DNA from: an uncultured bacterium
GTDB taxonomy: Bacteria > Hydrogenedentota > Hydrogenedentia > Hydrogenedentales > Hydrogenedentaceae
DNA: 64,000 nucleotides
Assembly (NCBI GenBank): GCA_938014335.1
Contig: CALLRP010000012.1
Location: 1-64,000 of the forward strand
Reading direction: 5' to 3'
Made by a program: the position numbers and the translations under genes. Position 1 is the stretch's first letter; the number at the start of each line of letters is the position of its first letter. Under the pieces are notes generated by a model that worked only from the letters and a program-made list of their open reading frames with translations, had not been told where the DNA came from and searched no databases. Positions 17,552 through 27,185 of the stretch are shown one piece after another.

Positions 17552-17577
17552 GTATTTTTTTTATTAATTAAAAGGCT

Positions 17578-18591
17578 TCACATTCTTCTTCTAACTGCAT
17601 GCTCGATGAATTTTTGTATCATTTGCTCATAACTGATACCTGCACACTTTGCTTCCTGCGGATATAGGGATGTTGGTGTGAGGCCGGGGATAGGATTTAT
17701 CTCTATCCAAACGGGTCCTTCCTCGTCAATTATAAAATCGCTTCGACTCCAGGTAGAACACCCGATTGCTTGATGAGCCTGCACGGCCATCTCTTGAACT
17801 TTTTGTGTGAGGTCTGGGTCTATCAGTGCGGGTGTAATTTCATCTGTAGCACCGGGCGTATATTTTGCAGTGTAATCAAAAAAAGAACTTGTTTTTGGGC
17901 GAATTTCTGTAACGGGCAATGCCCTCGGAGGAATGCCCTCTTCACAGTCCCATACCCCACAGGTTACCTCTCTTCCCTTAATAAATTTTTCTACCAGTAC
18001 TTCATTATCCCATTCTAATGCTTGCTCCACCCCCACAAGAAAAGTTTCTGCCTCATTAACAATAGTAATTCCGACACTGGAACCTTGCGAACAGGGTTTT
18101 ACCACCACTGGAAAGCCCAATTCGTTCTTCACACGAGACACCGAATCCGAACGGTCCCAGCTCCATGTGTCTTGACGGAAAAGGATATGTTCTGCAACAC
18201 GAATGCCAGCCATTTTTGCCACTGCTTTTGAGCGTATCTTATTCATCGCAAGGGCACATGCAGAACAATCCGAACCCGTGTAGGGAATATGAAGCCAATC
18301 TAACAGCCCTTGAATTCGGCCGTCTTCACCAAAAGCACCGTGAAGTGCGTTGAACACGACCTGTATATCTAATCGTTTCAATTCTACAAGTGCTTCTTCT
18401 GTCTTTAATACTCGTTGATTCGGAAATTCCCATTGAAAATTACGATGAATAATAATGGGTATCGGTTCATATTCCTTTGTGCTTAAAGCATGAACGACCC
18501 CTTCCCCTGATAAAAGCGATATTTCATGTTCTGAACTAATCCCCCCCATCAAAACACCTACCCGCACTGAAGAAGACTTCTTATTTTCCAT
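17578..18591 (-). CDS. ddl: D-alanine--D-alanine ligase
   Basis: This ATP-grasp enzyme joins two D-Ala for peptidoglycan precursors. Visible are the N-terminal VLMGGISSEHEISLLSG, NALHGAFGEDG, the ATP-grasp loop VVKPCSQGSSVGI and the C-terminal EINPIPGLTPTSLYP, in the expected order across 337 residues. The start at 18591 has AGGAAAG five bases upstream; the open frame extends to 18627 without a comparable site. dapF lies downstream on the same strand. Confidence is high because all ligand-binding motifs are intact. Confidence 0.95.
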   Translation of the reverse strand: MENKKSSSVRVGVLMGGISSEHEISLLSGEGVVHALSTKEYEPIPIIIHRNFQWEFPNQRVLKTEEALVELKRLDIQVVFNALHGAFGEDGRIQGLLDWLHIPYTGSDCSACALAMNKIRSKAVAKMAGIRVAEHILFRQDTWSWDRSDSVSRVKNELGFPVVVKPCSQGSSVGITIVNEAETFLVGVEQALEWDNEVLVEKFIKGREVTCGVWDCEEGIPPRALPVTEIRPKTSSFFDYTAKYTPGATDEITPALIDPDLTQKVQEMAVQAHQAIGCSTWSRSDFIIDEEGPVWIEINPIPGLTPTSLYPQEAKCAGISYEQMIQKFIEHAVRRRM

Positions 18592-19089
18592 GATATCTTT
18601 CCTGATAATAAAAAGTAAATTTTTCAAATAGGCATATAGTTGAACAAGATTTTACCACCTGATTCGGTAATATCTCAATACAATAGACATCGGAGGGGGT
18701 ACGGAATTATTAAATCTTCTTGCATAGTACTATCATGTTTTTGGGATAAAGAAGCATCGGGTATAGACTTATTTCCAGGAGGTATAGGAAAAACAACAAT
18801 AGAGATGAAACCATAAGAAACCTTTGAGGAAGAAGGGTGGGATTGTAAGAACATTTGGAAAATAGACGAAGAGAAATCCTACGCATATCTCATCTGGGAA
18901 AAAAAGGAGTGGTCGCAAAAACAAAAATACCCCTTAATCTTTCTCTCTGTGTAAAAAAATTACCTTTTAAGTCTTAACTAAAAACGAGAGAAACACCATA
19001 ATATGTGTTCCAATTGTATATCTGTCGATAAATGCTATATCCTATTCATTTAATTCCAAAAATAAACCTATAAATAATAAGATTAAATT
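18592..19089. pseudogene. Gene-free stretch with coding-like remnants
   Basis: No intact gene is seen. On the plus strand, 18751-18954 reads as one frame broken only by a TAA at 18814-18816. It gives fragments such as SGIDLFPGGIGKTT and, after the stop, EEEGWDCKNIWKIDEEKSY, whose composition looks protein-like with no start codon or ribosome site. This could be the relic of a decayed gene; the family is unknown. The last 135 bp before the XPB-type helicase are AT-rich and presumably hold its promoter. Confidence 0.3.
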
Positions 19090-20781
19090 ATGGGAAAGAA
19101 AGTAGAGAAACCATTAATTGTTCAATCGGACCGAACTATTTTATTAGAAGTTGAGAACCCACTATACGAAGAAGCAAGGGATGCTCTGTCTACATTTGCA
19201 GAGTTGGTAAAATCTCCGGAACATTTTCACACATATCGGATAACACCCATTTCTCTGTGGAACTCCGCTTCCGCGGGATATACTGCGACACAAATTATTG
19301 ACCTATTACACAAATATAGCCGATATGAAGTGCCGTCAAATTTAATTTATGAGATTACGGATACCGTCCGACGATATGGCAGATTGAAATTATATAAAAG
19401 TCCCCAGCAAGAACTAATCCTTGAATCAGACGATACCTTGCTTTTATCAGAGATCCTTTACAATAAGGCTTTGCGGGAATTCGCCCTTGTTAAATTAGAT
19501 CCGCGTCGAGTCAAAGTAAATACACAATTTCGCGGACATTTAAAAAGTGTCCTTGTAAAATTAGGTTTCCCTGTCGAGGACCTTGCGGGGTATGTCGAAG
19601 GCGCCCCATTACAATTTGACCTACGGAAAAAACTATCTTCGGGGAAGCCTTTCGTCCTGCGAAAATATCAGACCGAGGCTATATCCGCTTTTTACGCAGG
19701 TGGCACAAATCGGGGAGGGAGTGGGGTCGTTGTTTTGCCCTGTGGTGCAGGTAAAACCATTGTAGGTATCGGTGTTATGCATCAATTACAGACACATACA
19801 CTTGTATTAACCACGAATACTGTCGCCCTCAGGCAATGGAAGACGGAACTTTTAGAAAAGACAACCTTAACTGAAGACCAGATTGGCGAATATAGTGGGG
19901 ATTTGAAAGAAATTAAACCTGTAACTCTTGCTACATACCAAATATTAACCCACCGCAAAACAAAAGACAGTCCATTCCTACACTTTCGTTTGTTCGAAGA
20001 TGGTGCGTGGGGATTAATTATCTACGATGAGGTACATTTACTTCCGGCTCCTGTATTTCGTGCTACCGCAGATTTACAAGCCCGCCGAAGATTAGGACTT
20101 ACTGCAACTTTAGTTCGTGAAGATGGAAGAGAAGACGAAGTATTCAGCCTGATTGGACCCAAGAAGTGTGATATACCGTGGAAAGTTTTAGAAAAACAAG
20201 GTTGGATTGCAGAAGCCCTTTGTACCGAAATACGTGTACCCATGATGGAAAATGACCGCTATAAATATGTAGTCGCTTCCAAATCCGCCAAATTTCAGAT
20301 TGCTTCCAAAAACCCTGTCAAGATAAGTGTATGTAAACAAATCGTAGATTATCATAAAAATGATAATGTCCTCATAATCGGTCAATATTTAGACCAACTG
20401 AAAATCATACAAAAAAACTTTGGTGCCCCAATTATCACAGGACAAACCCCAAACCATAAACGAGAAGAATTATACCAAAAATTCAGAACAGGCGAGATAA
20501 AACTATTAATTGTCTCCAAAGTCGCTAATTTTGCAATAGACCTTCCCGATGCAAATGTCGCTATACAAGTATCTGGCACCTTCGGTTCTCGGCAGGAAGA
20601 AGCCCAACGATTAGGTAGAATCCTACGACCTAAACAATCCGGCAAACAAGCCCACTTCTATACCATCATAACTCGCGATACATTAGACCAGGACTACGCC
20701 CTCAATCGCCAACTCTTCCTCACCGAACAAGGCTACCAATACAAAATCATCTCTATGGAACAATTAGACGAATTGGTATAG
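19090..20781 (+). CDS. XPB-type DNA repair helicase (SF2)
   Basis: The 563-residue protein resembles XPB/Rad25, a 3'-5' helicase. An N-terminal helicase-associated region (1-185) precedes the two RecA-like domains: Walker A PCGAGKT (about 218-224), motif II YDEVH (DEVH instead of DEAH, about 315), motif III LTATLVREDGRED with the XPB-specific R-E-D element (about 336-348) and motif VI QRLGRILRP (about 511-519). Bacterial XPBs are found in scattered lineages, often with a Bax1/DUF790 nuclease, which is not seen here. Flanking gene remnants suggest a plastic locus. Confidence 0.9.
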   Translation: MGKKVEKPLIVQSDRTILLEVENPLYEEARDALSTFAELVKSPEHFHTYRITPISLWNSASAGYTATQIIDLLHKYSRYEVPSNLIYEITDTVRRYGRLKLYKSPQQELILESDDTLLLSEILYNKALREFALVKLDPRRVKVNTQFRGHLKSVLVKLGFPVEDLAGYVEGAPLQFDLRKKLSSGKPFVLRKYQTEAISAFYAGGTNRGGSGVVVLPCGAGKTIVGIGVMHQLQTHTLVLTTNTVALRQWKTELLEKTTLTEDQIGEYSGDLKEIKPVTLATYQILTHRKTKDSPFLHFRLFEDGAWGLIIYDEVHLLPAPVFRATADLQARRRLGLTATLVREDGREDEVFSLIGPKKCDIPWKVLEKQGWIAEALCTEIRVPMMENDRYKYVVASKSAKFQIASKNPVKISVCKQIVDYHKNDNVLIIGQYLDQLKIIQKNFGAPIITGQTPNHKREELYQKFRTGEIKLLIVSKVANFAIDLPDANVAIQVSGTFGSRQEEAQRLGRILRPKQSGKQAHFYTIITRDTLDQDYALNRQLFLTEQGYQYKIISMEQLDELV

Positions 20782-20829
20782 GATATATAGGAAAATAGTG
20801 ATAAAAACATAGTGTTATCCGATAAATAG

Positions 20830-21133
20830 AAAAGGGATGATGCCTATGTTATTACCCGACTTGAACTGAAAGATGAACCACATCGAAAGGGAAGGTCGTT
20901 AGCAGAATATTACAAAATAAACAAGGACATGAAAGAATGTTTTAAAAAAATATAAGAAAATTTTCTATCCTGTTGGGTAGAATTTCCATCCTGTTCTTAT
21001 AGCATTGAATATCGCGAACCTTGTAAAATACAGGATGAGGTGCTGGTTTTGGGTTAGAAAACTTTTTGTAACCCAAGAGTTAAAAGAAGCCCTTGACAAG
21101 GTGATTAAGTCCAGAAGAAAAACAACAGAATAA
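20830..21133 (+). pseudogene. Two short coding-like remnants after the XPB helicase
   Basis: The 379-bp gap holds no intact gene. An open frame 20830-20955 with no good start encodes a hydrophilic fragment containing YVITRLELKDEPHRKG. A second frame, 20981-21133 (internal ATG 21035), encodes a fragment ending KEALDKVIKSRRKTTE. ATCCTGTT occurs twice in 20965-20995. The two pieces lie in different frames, as expected for a decayed gene, but short random openness in AT-rich DNA is a fair alternative. Confidence 0.28.
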
Positions 21134-21160
21134 AATAAATATAAAAAGGATAAATACATT

Positions 21161-21583
21161 ATGGACGAAGAAAAAATAGTTTGGTCGGGAAGTCCCTCAC
21201 AGGTTTTGAATTTGGGAATATTTATTCTTTGCTTGTTGACATGCTTTCTAATAATTCCCATTTTCTACGCTATCTGGAAGTGGCTCACAATTAAATGCAC
21301 AAAGTATCTAATCACAACAGAAAAAATTAAAATCACTACCGGTATATTATCAACAAAAACCGACTATTTAGAACTATACCGTGTCAACGATATTACCTTC
21401 GAACAACCCTTGCTTCTACGGATATTCTCATTAGGCAATTTAAAACTTACCACATCCGATGTTTCCACACCGGAATTAGTTCTACAAGCAATCCCATCTA
21501 CAGAATCACTACAAAACGAAATTCGTAAATGTATCGAGATGCAACGAGATAAAAAACGAACCCGTGTCGTAGATTTTACTTAG
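21161..21583 (+). CDS. Membrane PH-domain protein (bPH2/DUF304, YdbS-like)
   Basis: The 140-residue protein begins with EEKIVWSGSPS, has one or two close hydrophobic segments (about 17-45), and continues into a bacterial PH-like beta domain with the family string KYLITTEKIKITTGILSTKTDYLE given here in parts: YLITTEKI, TGILSTKTDYLELYRVNDI. Such proteins lie at the inner face of the membrane; their role is not defined. AAAAGGA lies 10 nt before the ATG. It converges on the GH36 gene. Confidence 0.82.
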   Translation: MDEEKIVWSGSPSQVLNLGIFILCLLTCFLIIPIFYAIWKWLTIKCTKYLITTEKIKITTGILSTKTDYLELYRVNDITFEQPLLLRIFSLGNLKLTTSDVSTPELVLQAIPSTESLQNEIRKCIEMQRDKKRTRVVDFT

Positions 21584-21882
21584 AAACAGTATTAATTCAA
21601 GAATCACCCCCAATATTTTTGAGACAATTCATTTATAATTAACGGTTATTTTCTTAACTCCAGAGGAAAAAGGAAAATAAGGAAGGCACAGCGAGTTTCA
21701 TAAAGGATTATTTAAATCCGAATGCCACAAATGAAAAGGGGGGAGTGAGATGCTACCCGATACTAAGTACTGATGGCGTCTTGCCTATGGGAAAGTAACG
21801 GAAACTTCTCGCCTGGGAGTTATGTTCAAGCGGGACACCTGTACAAGCATCAGAGAAAGTATTTATTTGGGTATTGCAATTA
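21584..21882. other. Convergent intergenic region with a possible broken reading frame
   Basis: Between two convergent genes, the plus strand is open from about 21662 to a TAA at 21792, with fragments such as NPNATNEKGGVRCYPIL. The next frame continues with NFSPGSYVQAGHLYKHQRK, as if a frameshift had split one protein. No start codon or ribosome site supports it. Base composition here is less AT-rich than in other gaps. No clear terminator hairpin or known RNA family was recognised. Confidence 0.25.
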
Positions 21883-23889
21883 TTACTGTTTTATCTTTTC
21901 GTATAGAATGAAAAGAGCCGATGGTTTTTCAGATAGTGTGATGGGAACTCCATATTCCATTAATTCTTTTCCTGTAAGTTCGAAGGGTTGCCCTTCTTTA
22001 TTAAGTGGAGTTATACGGTATCGTGCATTTGATTCCAGACCGTATAAAGGAAGTCTCATACTTTCAGTTTCGGCTTCTTCACGGCGGAATGCTTGGATAA
22101 AACCAGTACCTTTACTAAACAGATTAAATTGCCAGGCTATCCATACATTTTTCTCTAATGAATATGGAGTAAGGGGATAATAATCCCCATAATAGTTTTC
22201 TGCATAGAGTTTTCGCTGGTCTATAATTTTTTGTAATCTTTCCCAGTCGATATCATCTTTGCGCTGGTCAAAACATGCTGTAAAACTGGGACATAATACA
22301 CTCATCACTTCATAATCGGATATTTTGGAAGTTCCTGTGCCAAAGAATGGGAACCATTCGGATAAAGCCCATGTGTGGCATTGATTGCCAGTAGGTTCCA
22401 TGATGTAATCACTGCGTAATAAAGGCACAGCTCGGCGTAAGGTTTCCAAATCGTTGCGTCTTCCGCCACTGGCGCAGGAATCAATGAGCATATTCGGATG
22501 ACGATGTAAAAGTTCATCCCAATATGCGAAGTATCCCTCTACATGTCTTATTTCAGTTATTCCTTGTCGGTCAGGGGAATCCTTTTTTCTCCAGAAGTCT
22601 AATGGGTTTATATTAAAATCTTGGCGGTATAGGTCAATTCCTTCCTTAGTGAGAAGGCTATCAATATGATTGATAAGCCATTCTCTTGTCTCAACATTTC
22701 CTAAGTTGAGTAGTCCTCCCTCTTTTCCTCCCAAAATCCATTCGGGATGATTTTCTGCCAGCCCTGTACCTGAGTGCACTCGTTCCGGTTCAAACCATAC
22801 AAGTATTTTTATCCCCTTATTATGTGCAAAATCAGAAATAGGTTTGAACCCACCGGGAAACCTTGATGGGTCCACTTCCCAGGTGCCGGTTTTGGGCCAT
22901 TGACCATCACAGGGATACCCACCTGCATCCATCCACCAGTAATCCAGTGGAAAACCCCGTTGAACATACTTTTCAATAAACATCAATTGTGTATCTGTAT
23001 TTGCGTTAATCATTTCTCCATATTGATGAGAACTACATGCTAACAGTAAGGGTACTTTGGGAGGCGCCCCGAAGGGATGTGGTAGATTATGAGCAATCAT
23101 CCACTGCCTCCAGAGATTCTGTCCGCGTTGCTTTTCTCCAGAGTAGAATAAAAGCACAACCATAGGACCACGAACTTCTTCACCAGGGTACAATACAAAA
23201 TGAGTAAGTTCTTGTCCCCCTTGAATAGACAAAACCCCTTCTTTATCCCGTTTGAATTGACAGGACCATTGTCCTGCCCAACTAATAGCGAAAATGAGTC
23301 CCGCATTTTCCCTTTGAAAATGGAAATAAGGGAATGTTATTTGTGTAGGGCGTCCTCCGGTATTTGCTAATTTAATTTCTGAATCTGGGTTCATAGGTTC
23401 AATTATGGGTTCAAAACTATCTTGGGTGCAATCATCTCCTTTGTTCCTGTGTAGGACAGTTCGTTGATTCTTAAATTCAGGAAACACCGTATCTATTGTT
23501 TTTAAATCTTGTAATATGGGGGTGTTGTCATCACCACAATTTTTATAGTATGCGGTCCATTCGATAACCGGGTGATGGATGTATTGGATTACTTTATAAC
23601 GAACGCTCAAACCGATTTTTTTATGGGTTAATGTCAAGGTATAAATATTTTTATCTTTACCTTTTTCGGAGGATATTCTTCGTATCCATTCATCTGGATT
23701 CTGTTTTATGGGGACATTCCCAATAAGTAGAGACCCCGGGAAAAGGTCTACATGGTTTACTTGCTCTCCAAACCAGCGTTCAAAGGATAAACGGGCTGTG
23801 GATAATTCTTCGGGTAGAGGCGTTGTTTGTGCATATAAGAAACAAAAATGAATTGATAGAAAAACAACAACCCCCCAAAGTTTTTTCAT
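21883..23889 (-). CDS. Secreted alpha-galactosidase, GH36/GH27-like
   Basis: This clan GH-D glycoside hydrolase probably removes alpha-galactosyl residues outside the cytoplasm. A signal peptide is clear (MKKLWGVVVFLSIHF..LYAQ). An N-terminal beta-sandwich precedes the barrel with DYWWMDAGGYP, the nucleophile in LYRQDFN (about D424), and the acid/base in SCASGGRRNDLE (about 475-485), then a C-terminal beta domain. At 668 residues it is typical. The start at 23889 has AAGGAG 7 nt upstream; the open frame to 23931 overlaps the preceding gene. The upstream isomerase gene stops 38 bp before it, so a sugar-utilisation operon is likely. Confidence 0.9.
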   Translation of the reverse strand: MKKLWGVVVFLSIHFCFLYAQTTPLPEELSTARLSFERWFGEQVNHVDLFPGSLLIGNVPIKQNPDEWIRRISSEKGKDKNIYTLTLTHKKIGLSVRYKVIQYIHHPVIEWTAYYKNCGDDNTPILQDLKTIDTVFPEFKNQRTVLHRNKGDDCTQDSFEPIIEPMNPDSEIKLANTGGRPTQITFPYFHFQRENAGLIFAISWAGQWSCQFKRDKEGVLSIQGGQELTHFVLYPGEEVRGPMVVLLFYSGEKQRGQNLWRQWMIAHNLPHPFGAPPKVPLLLACSSHQYGEMINANTDTQLMFIEKYVQRGFPLDYWWMDAGGYPCDGQWPKTGTWEVDPSRFPGGFKPISDFAHNKGIKILVWFEPERVHSGTGLAENHPEWILGGKEGGLLNLGNVETREWLINHIDSLLTKEGIDLYRQDFNINPLDFWRKKDSPDRQGITEIRHVEGYFAYWDELLHRHPNMLIDSCASGGRRNDLETLRRAVPLLRSDYIMEPTGNQCHTWALSEWFPFFGTGTSKISDYEVMSVLCPSFTACFDQRKDDIDWERLQKIIDQRKLYAENYYGDYYPLTPYSLEKNVWIAWQFNLFSKGTGFIQAFRREEAETESMRLPLYGLESNARYRITPLNKEGQPFELTGKELMEYGVPITLSEKPSALFILYEKIKQ

Positions 23890-23927
23890 GTTTTTACTCC
23901 TTTGATAAGATGGGTCTAATATAATTC

Positions 23928-24815
23928 TCAATTATCAAATTGGATGTCATTGGTAATTTCGATCAAAAATTCGACATCCTTTTTTAAAATCTCTCTTTTT
24001 TGAGCAGGGTCATGGAATTGCCCTAACGATTCATCCTCAATACATAGAGCGTTGGTATAATTGACTTTTTTCAATTCTGTTAGAATAAATTCAATATTAA
24101 TATCACCTTTAAATATAGGACAGACATAAGTTTCATATTCCCAGCCCACTTCGCGATAAATCTCTTGCGACATTTTGGGATAGGCGATATTCTTTATATG
24201 GGTGTGTTTTGCGTGTGGAGCAAGTAGTTTTAGTATGGCTTCTGTCTCGGACAGGGGATAGCCTCGCCAATAGAAATTTCCAAAATCCAATGTCAATCCA
24301 AATCGTGAGTCGTTGATATTTTGAACGATAGTTAAAAGGAATATAGGATTATTCCCGTCCTTTCCATGATTTTCGAGTCCCAATTCGATAGGATATCCTT
24401 GCAAATTCATAAAAACTTCAGAAAATATATCTGTAAAAAGATGTACCTTTTCCCCAAAAGTGTAAAGAGATTCCTGTTGTAAAAAGGAATCTACACGAAT
24501 AACCCGTGCCCCTAATTTATAAGCAATTTTTCCTACCGTTTTAAACCATTCCACCGATTGTTCCGCAGAGTGCATGCTTATATCAAATCCTGTAAGCAAA
24601 GCCGATACATAAACATCCTGTTCCTGTAATTCTTTTTTAAGAGAAAGTAATTCCTCTTCCGAGCCCAAACATATTTTATTATTTGACTTTAATTCAAAGG
24701 CTTGAAACTCATCGTTTAAATGTAGTTCAAAATTGTTTAGATTTAAAAACTTTAACCCCTCCTGTATAGATGGAAAAGCTTCCAATAAAACTTCGTCTCG
24801 TATAGAGATGTTCAT
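23928..24815 (-). CDS. Sugar phosphate isomerase/epimerase-like TIM barrel
   Basis: The 295-residue protein is of the AP endonuclease 2 superfamily. Barrel residues include LENHGKDG (Glu, about 154), LTLDFGNFYWRG (Asp, about 185), HTHIKNI (His, about 213) and CIEDESLG (Glu, about 272), the positions that bind the divalent metal. It overlaps the upstream methyltransferase-like gene by 4 bp (ATGA), so the two are coupled. With the downstream alpha-galactosidase it likely processes a released sugar. The substrate is not known. Confidence 0.83.
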   Translation of the reverse strand: MNISIRDEVLLEAFPSIQEGLKFLNLNNFELHLNDEFQAFELKSNNKICLGSEEELLSLKKELQEQDVYVSALLTGFDISMHSAEQSVEWFKTVGKIAYKLGARVIRVDSFLQQESLYTFGEKVHLFTDIFSEVFMNLQGYPIELGLENHGKDGNNPIFLLTIVQNINDSRFGLTLDFGNFYWRGYPLSETEAILKLLAPHAKHTHIKNIAYPKMSQEIYREVGWEYETYVCPIFKGDINIEFILTELKKVNYTNALCIEDESLGQFHDPAQKREILKKDVEFLIEITNDIQFDN

Positions 24816-25474
24816 TGCACATGCCCTCCATTTATTTTAGATGCTACTACTAAAAATCTTTTTATAATAAATAAGTTATATTCTTCAGGAGTTAAAGGTC
24901 CGATATGATACTTGTTGATGTGAACAAAACCATTTGTTTCTATTGGAAAAGAGTTTTCAGAATCGGTTTCAAATGGAGATATTACACGAACATTAAATGA
25001 TGAATTATTTAATAGAGCTCCTAATGATGCCGGAGTAAAAAAATGGAGTTTATCTTTTCCCTCTTCAAGAGTGGCATCCCACTTCCCTTGAAGTAATTTT
25101 AAAACATGCCGATAGTATTGAATATTGGGTTCTACTGTTATAAGAACTCCATCATCTATTAAAACACGATGAAGTTCATTGATAGTTTGTGCCAAACTAA
25201 AACAATCAGAAAAAATATTTTCTCCAAGGATAAGTGTAAATGAATGATTATCAAACGGAAGTTTATCTTTTCCTATTCTAATATGGTGTAGGGAATCAAA
25301 ATTGTTCTCGTCAGGTGGATGAGGGTCTTCATCTGTGATACCTACTAAAACGGCATCCCTGTTCTGTTTCACCTTCTGTATAAAACTTTGGTCAAAATAA
25401 TTAACTGCTAAAACTTTGCAAAAGATATTGGGTAATAATTTTATCAGTTCGTCATTTAAAATAGTTTTCATCAT
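24812..25474 (-). CDS. Methyltransferase-like protein without a clear SAM motif I
   Basis: The 220-residue protein resembles the Methyltransf_11/23 fold in its second half: KLPFDNHSFTLILGENIF (about 70-88) and LHRVLIDDGVLITVEPN (about 101-117) are the usual strand 4 and 5 segments. The N-terminal SAM loop is degenerate, reading VLAVNYFDQSF where a DxGxGxG is expected, so binding of SAM is doubtful. It sits 12 bp after alanine dehydrogenase and overlaps the next gene by 4 bp. It may be a structural or regulatory homologue. Confidence 0.65.
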   Translation of the reverse strand: MMKTILNDELIKLLPNIFCKVLAVNYFDQSFIQKVKQNRDAVLVGITDEDPHPPDENNFDSLHHIRIGKDKLPFDNHSFTLILGENIFSDCFSLAQTINELHRVLIDDGVLITVEPNIQYYRHVLKLLQGKWDATLEEGKDKLHFFTPASLGALLNNSSFNVRVISPFETDSENSFPIETNGFVHINKYHIGPLTPEEYNLFIIKRFLVVASKINGGHVQ

Positions 25475-25486
25475 ATTTCTTTTTTA

Positions 25487-26596
25487 TCATTTCTCGGGAA
25501 GTTCTTCCCAATTCATATTAAATGCCTCTGCCACTGCTTTATAAGTAATCTTCCCTTTATATAAGTTTACACCTTTTCGGAGTGCTTTGTCACATGAAAT
25601 AGCCTTATCAATTCCCAAATCTGCAATCATTAATCCATAACCTAATGTAACATTGGTCAAAGCATAGGTAGAAGTACGGGGAACCGCACCGGGCATATTG
25701 GTAACACAATAATGGATGACATCATTAACTCGGTAAGTAGGATTATCGTGTGTTGTCGGTTTTGAAGTCTCGATACATCCACCCTGGTCTATGGCAATAT
25801 CTACGATGGCAGAATTAGGCTTCATATTTTTAATCATATCTTTTGTAACCAGTCGAGGTGCTTTGGCACCTGGGACTAATACAGACCCAATCAATAAATC
25901 TGCCTGTGCCACTTCTTCCGCAATATTGGCACGATTAGACATTAAGGTAGTAAGCCGTCCCTGCATAATATCCTGCATGTATCTTAATCTTGCTGGATTT
26001 ATATCAATTACTGTCACATGTGCTCCCATACCAACCGCAATAGTGCAAGCATTGGACCCTGCGACCCCCGCTCCTAATATAACTACTTTGGCAGGTTTTA
26101 CTCCTGAAACCCCACCTAACAATACACCCATTCCTCCATAAGTGGCTTCTAAACACCGAGCACCAATTTGAACGGATAGACGACCTGCCACTTCGCTCAT
26201 CGGAGTTAGCAAAGGAAGAGAACCATCATCCAATTGAATGGTTTCGTACGCAACGCCTATTATTTGCTGTTTTAATAATCCACGCGTTAAGGTTTCATTG
26301 GATGCCAAATGAAGATAAGTGTATAAAATTTGTCCTGGTCGGCATAATTTTATTTCATTGTCCAGAGGTTCTTTTACCTTAATTATCATATCTGCCTGTT
26401 CCCATATTTGCTTTACAGAGGAAATTATTTTTGCGCCTGCTTTCCGATAGTCATCATCGAATATTCCACTACCTAATCCGGCTCCTTTTTCGACAAGCAC
26501 TTTATGCCCATGGGCAACAAAAGCAGAAACACCTGAAGGGACAATACCTACTCTTTTTTCACCGGGCTTGATTTCTTTAGGAACTCCAATAATCAT
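25487..26596 (-). CDS. ald: Alanine dehydrogenase
   Basis: Ald interconverts L-alanine and pyruvate plus ammonia with NAD. The 369-residue protein has the N-terminal GVPKEIKPGEKRVGIVP, the substrate His/Lys region YTYLHLASN, the Rossmann motif VILGAGVAGSNACTIA (about 171-186) with VTVID closing strand 2, and NMPGAVPRTSTYALTN near 300. Length is that of bacterial Ald. It lies in a minus-strand run after the pil genes and a small hypothetical gene, with an AT-rich 125-bp gap upstream that probably holds its own promoter. Confidence 0.96.
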   Translation of the reverse strand: MIIGVPKEIKPGEKRVGIVPSGVSAFVAHGHKVLVEKGAGLGSGIFDDDYRKAGAKIISSVKQIWEQADMIIKVKEPLDNEIKLCRPGQILYTYLHLASNETLTRGLLKQQIIGVAYETIQLDDGSLPLLTPMSEVAGRLSVQIGARCLEATYGGMGVLLGGVSGVKPAKVVILGAGVAGSNACTIAVGMGAHVTVIDINPARLRYMQDIMQGRLTTLMSNRANIAEEVAQADLLIGSVLVPGAKAPRLVTKDMIKNMKPNSAIVDIAIDQGGCIETSKPTTHDNPTYRVNDVIHYCVTNMPGAVPRTSTYALTNVTLGYGLMIADLGIDKAISCDKALRKGVNLYKGKITYKAVAEAFNMNWEELPEK

Positions 26597-26721
26597 AATC
26601 TACTCCTTTATACTTTTGATTTGAAATTCTAATAAAACTCTAAAAATTATATTATAAATTTATTTGTTATTCATATTATTGGTTTTTATCTTGAAATTCA
26701 AGTTTAAAAGTATTATTAATT

Positions 26722-27156
26722 TTATTTTTCAATCAAAAGGGGGACCATATCTCGGATTTCCTTTTGATTCAAGTTTTGTTCGGGAAGAGGGAAAGGACAA
26801 ATAATCAGGTCGACATACCCACGAAAACCCAACAAGATGGCTTTTCGTTTACAGGAGAAAGGTGAAGAAGGATGTAGGAAAATAAATCGTGTGAGGAAAG
26901 TCATTGTATTACCTTTCCATTTGTTACAGATATTTTGGTAATCATCAGGATAATTATGTTTCCAAATGACATAATCTTCTGAGCAATATTGGGATACTTC
27001 TCCTAATAAAGAATTTCTCGAAAAGATAAGTTTACGATATACTCCCTCCATATTACCATTTGACCATGGAACAAATTGTTCCGAATGCAAAAGTTTCGTT
27101 TTCACAACTTCATGATAAAAATCTATAGAAATTTTCTCTTCTTTGTTTGGAGTCAT
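26722..27156 (-). CDS. Hypothetical protein, 144 aa
   Basis: I do not recognise this protein. It is soluble, aromatic-rich (many Trp, Tyr, Phe) with three Cys and no signal peptide or membrane helix. Phrases such as FVPWSNGNMEG and LGFRGYVDLIICPFPLP suggest a compact alpha/beta fold. It begins 29 bp after the response regulator stop, in the same direction, so it is probably the last gene of the pilT-pilS-pilR transcript. The ribosome site is weak. Confidence 0.6.
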   Translation of the reverse strand: MTPNKEEKISIDFYHEVVKTKLLHSEQFVPWSNGNMEGVYRKLIFSRNSLLGEVSQYCSEDYVIWKHNYPDDYQNICNKWKGNTMTFLTRFIFLHPSSPFSCKRKAILLGFRGYVDLIICPFPLPEQNLNQKEIRDMVPLLIEK

Positions 27157-27185
27157 GTGTCTATCTTTTTAAGAGTAAAATGTTT

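Noticed and set aside
21091..21120. Promoter starting with TTGACA before the PH-domain gene
   Set aside because: No acceptable -10 box at 16-18 bp; the hexamer also lies in a coding-like remnant.
21655..21880. Structured RNA or riboswitch between the PH-domain and GH36 genes
   Set aside because: Only weak 4-bp stems could be drawn, and no known riboswitch core was recognised; the genes are convergent, so a leader has no target.
21773..22180. Plus-strand open frame of 135 codons at the end of the alpha-galactosidase gene
   Set aside because: Most of it lies antisense to the GH36 coding sequence. Only its first part (to about 21882) is kept, as a possible remnant.
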